A stretch of DNA of 64,000 bases. Origin: Rhodococcus sp. SMB37. Its GTDB lineage: Bacteria; Actinomycetota; Actinomycetes; Mycobacteriales; Mycobacteriaceae. Shown here in pieces: positions 62,808 through 64,000 of the stretch. How positions within the stretch are numbered: the stretch's first letter is position 1; each line of letters opens with the position of its first letter. The notes beneath the pieces are model-generated. The model was not told where the DNA came from and did not search any database. It worked only from the letters and a program-made list of their open reading frames with translations. Position numbers and translations under genes: made by a program. Location: the NCBI RefSeq assembly GCF_004345605.1, contig NZ_SLVY01000001.1:372001-436000 (forward strand), read 5' to 3'.

Positions 62808-63373
62808 GCACGCCGGTGGCATCCCTCTCGTCCGACAGGGTCGCCAAGCTCGAGGCCCTTCTGGATCGCCAGGAGATCCTCGATACGCTGACCCGCTTCA
62901 GCCGGGCAATGGACCGATTCGATCGCGACTTGTTCCTCTCCGCCTTCCACACCGACGCGACGATCGCCGCAGGTAGTTTCGTCGGTGGCCCTGTCGACCT
63001 CTACGACTGGTCCACCGCGATGCACGCGCAGGGACAGAAGGCCACCCACCACAATCTGCTGAACCACACCTGCGATCTCGACGGCGATACTGCCCATACC
63101 GAAACGTATTACCTGTTCGCCGCCCGGAACGTCGACGACAGCAACTGGATTGCGGGCGGACGGTACATCGACCGCCTCGAACGCCGCGACGGCGAGTGGC
63201 GGATAGCCCTCCGCACCAACATCATCGAATGGTCCGGCATGGTTCCGTCAATGGACATTCCCTTCTCTGATGTCCCCGACGTCTTCGCCAACGGTGCACC
63301 GTCACGCAGCACGACAGATCCGTCCTACACCCGCCCACTCACCAACGTCCGACAGCCGAACATCCCGAGTTGA
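62804..63373 (+). CDS. NTF2-like (SnoaL_4-type) protein, second copy
   Basis: The 189-residue protein opens with KLEALLDRQEILDTLTRFSRAMDRFDRDLFLSAFHTDATI, the standard SnoaL-like start, and has THHNLLNHTCDLDGDTAHTETYYLFAARNVDDSNWIAGGRYIDRLERRDGEWRIALRTNIIEWSG. The tail (SRSTTDPSYTRPLTNVRQPNIPS) is extended. It is a divergent relative of the gene at 61301 in the same operon, suggesting two different dehydration/isomerisation steps or a heteromer. Confidence 0.87.
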   Translation: MSTPVASLSSDRVAKLEALLDRQEILDTLTRFSRAMDRFDRDLFLSAFHTDATIAAGSFVGGPVDLYDWSTAMHAQGQKATHHNLLNHTCDLDGDTAHTETYYLFAARNVDDSNWIAGGRYIDRLERRDGEWRIALRTNIIEWSGMVPSMDIPFSDVPDVFANGAPSRSTTDPSYTRPLTNVRQPNIPS

Positions 63374-63398
63374 CGCGGGCGCATCGAGGAGAGACCAC

Positions 63399-64000
63399 AT
63401 GCACACGCTTGCTACCAAGAAGCTCGGAGACCTCGTCGGTGTCGAGGTGACGGGGGTCGACGTCGATCGTCTGCTCACCGATGACGCGCTCCCCGCTGCA
63501 CTTCTCGACCTGCTCGAACAACACAGCGTCATCCTGTTCCGAGAACTGCACATCGACGATCCGGCGCAGGTCGCGTTCTGCCGCAGACTCGGTGAGCTCG
63601 CACTGTTCCCCAAGTACCGGATCCCGGAGGTCATGGAGATCAGTTTCGAGCCGGACAACCCGAACAAGGAATACTTCGCCAGCAACGACTACTGGCACAT
63701 CGACGGCGCTCTGGACGCTATTCCCGCAAAAGCGTCGGTTCTGACCGCTCACGTCACGGCAGCGCAGGGCGGCGAGACCGAGTTCGCGAGTACCTACGCC
63801 GCCTACGATGCACTGTCGGACGAGGAGAAGGAGTACTTCGGTACGTTGCGGGTCGTCCACACCTTCGAGGCCATTCAGCGCCTGACCTATCCGAACCCGA
63901 CCGAGGATCAGGTGGCAGAGTGGGCCTCCCGCGCCGCCCGTGAGCTGCCGCTCGTGTGGGAACACGAATCCGGAAGGCGCTCGATGGTATTCGGCGCCAC
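63399..64000 (+). CDS. TauD/TfdA-family 2-oxoglutarate/Fe(II) dioxygenase, N-terminal part
   Basis: The first 200 codons are present; the gene runs off the right edge. The start ATG 63399 follows GAGGAGAG. The protein begins MHTLATKKLGDLVGVEVTGVD and contains LLEQHSVILFRELHIDDPAQVAFCRRLGEL and the iron motif HxD in SNDYWHIDGALDAIPAKASVLTAHVTAAQGGETEFAS, all typical of TauD/TfdA. The distal His and Arg lie outside the window. Such enzymes hydroxylate carbon next to a leaving or acid group. It is the last visible gene of the oxygenase operon. Confidence 0.9.
   Translation, partial: MHTLATKKLGDLVGVEVTGVDVDRLLTDDALPAALLDLLEQHSVILFRELHIDDPAQVAFCRRLGELALFPKYRIPEVMEISFEPDNPNKEYFASNDYWHIDGALDAIPAKASVLTAHVTAAQGGETEFASTYAAYDALSDEEKEYFGTLRVVHTFEAIQRLTYPNPTEDQVAEWASRAARELPLVWEHESGRRSMVFGA

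Noticed and set aside
61301-63373. NTF2-like proteins as missing beta subunits of the Rieske oxygenase
   Set aside because: They share the fold class but show the SnoaL-type pattern and lie far from the alpha subunit gene with four genes between; there is no positive evidence for this role.
27500-64000. Genomic island with mobile-element borders
   Set aside because: No integrase, transposase, tRNA target or flanking direct repeat was seen, and base composition looks like the core. Acquisition by transfer is possible but unsupported here.
1-64000. tRNA, rRNA, CRISPR array or riboswitch
   Set aside because: Reading both strands gave no cloverleaf, repeat-spacer array or recognisable riboswitch. 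Weak structured RNAs could be missed without a covariance-model search.

Overview
High-GC actinobacterial DNA, most likely Rhodococcus or a close relative in the Mycobacteriales. The evidence is a mycothione reductase, a malate:quinone oxidoreductase, an EfpA-type exporter, a Rip1-type site-2 protease, MEP-pathway genes, GTG/TTG starts and many 4-bp ATGA/GTGA gene overlaps. From memory, the left part follows the gene order of Mycobacterium tuberculosis around Rv2841c-Rv2876. The genus call is inference.

Bases 1-27,570 are conserved core. They hold nusA (partial) and rimP, a lipoprotein/DUF4439 pair, small redox and methyltransferase genes, proS, yaaA, an EfpA-like exporter, a siroheme synthase, mqo, a hydrolase with mycothione reductase, a YtrA-type GntR/ABC trio, map, an acyl-CoA synthetase divergent from a GAF-LuxR regulator, a penicillin-binding lipoprotein, a GNAT protein, ispG, rip1, dxr and a DUF2631 membrane protein. 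Hairpin terminators separate several convergent pairs. A strong hairpin at 27,532-27,568 closes this block.

Bases 27,600-64,000 are one large catabolic region that runs off the right edge. In order it holds: a CoA-transferase/CoA-hydrolase-family/enoyl-CoA hydratase operon (-); an acyl-CoA ligase with an SDR (+); a complete peptide-type ABC importer with two substrate-binding lipoproteins (-); an AcuI-like reductase, a double-hotdog MaoC dehydratase and an acyl-CoA ligase (+); two large/small acyl-CoA dehydrogenase pairs around an enoyl-CoA hydratase (-); a FadR-type GntR regulator (+); and a long oxygenase operon (+). The oxygenase operon encodes a double-length SMP-30 propeller, an SDR, a Rieske oxygenase, a Baeyer-Villiger monooxygenase (BVMO), an SDR, a ThDP enzyme, an aldehyde dehydrogenase, two NTF2-like proteins, another SDR and a TauD-like dioxygenase.

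The most interesting signal is a near-identical 26-bp sequence (core CAAGGATNNCAATACTTG) found in four intergenic regions of the catabolic block: 30,925, 40,833, 50,210 and 51,286. Each copy points at a gene start, and one precedes the GntR gene. This suggests a single local regulon. The likely logic is import, oxygenation of a ring, Baeyer-Villiger lactone formation, lactone opening, C-C cleavage, CoA activation and beta-oxidation of a bulky or alicyclic acid. The substrate is unknown and I do not recognise a characterised pathway with this gene order. I saw no tRNA, rRNA, IS element, integrase or CRISPR array.
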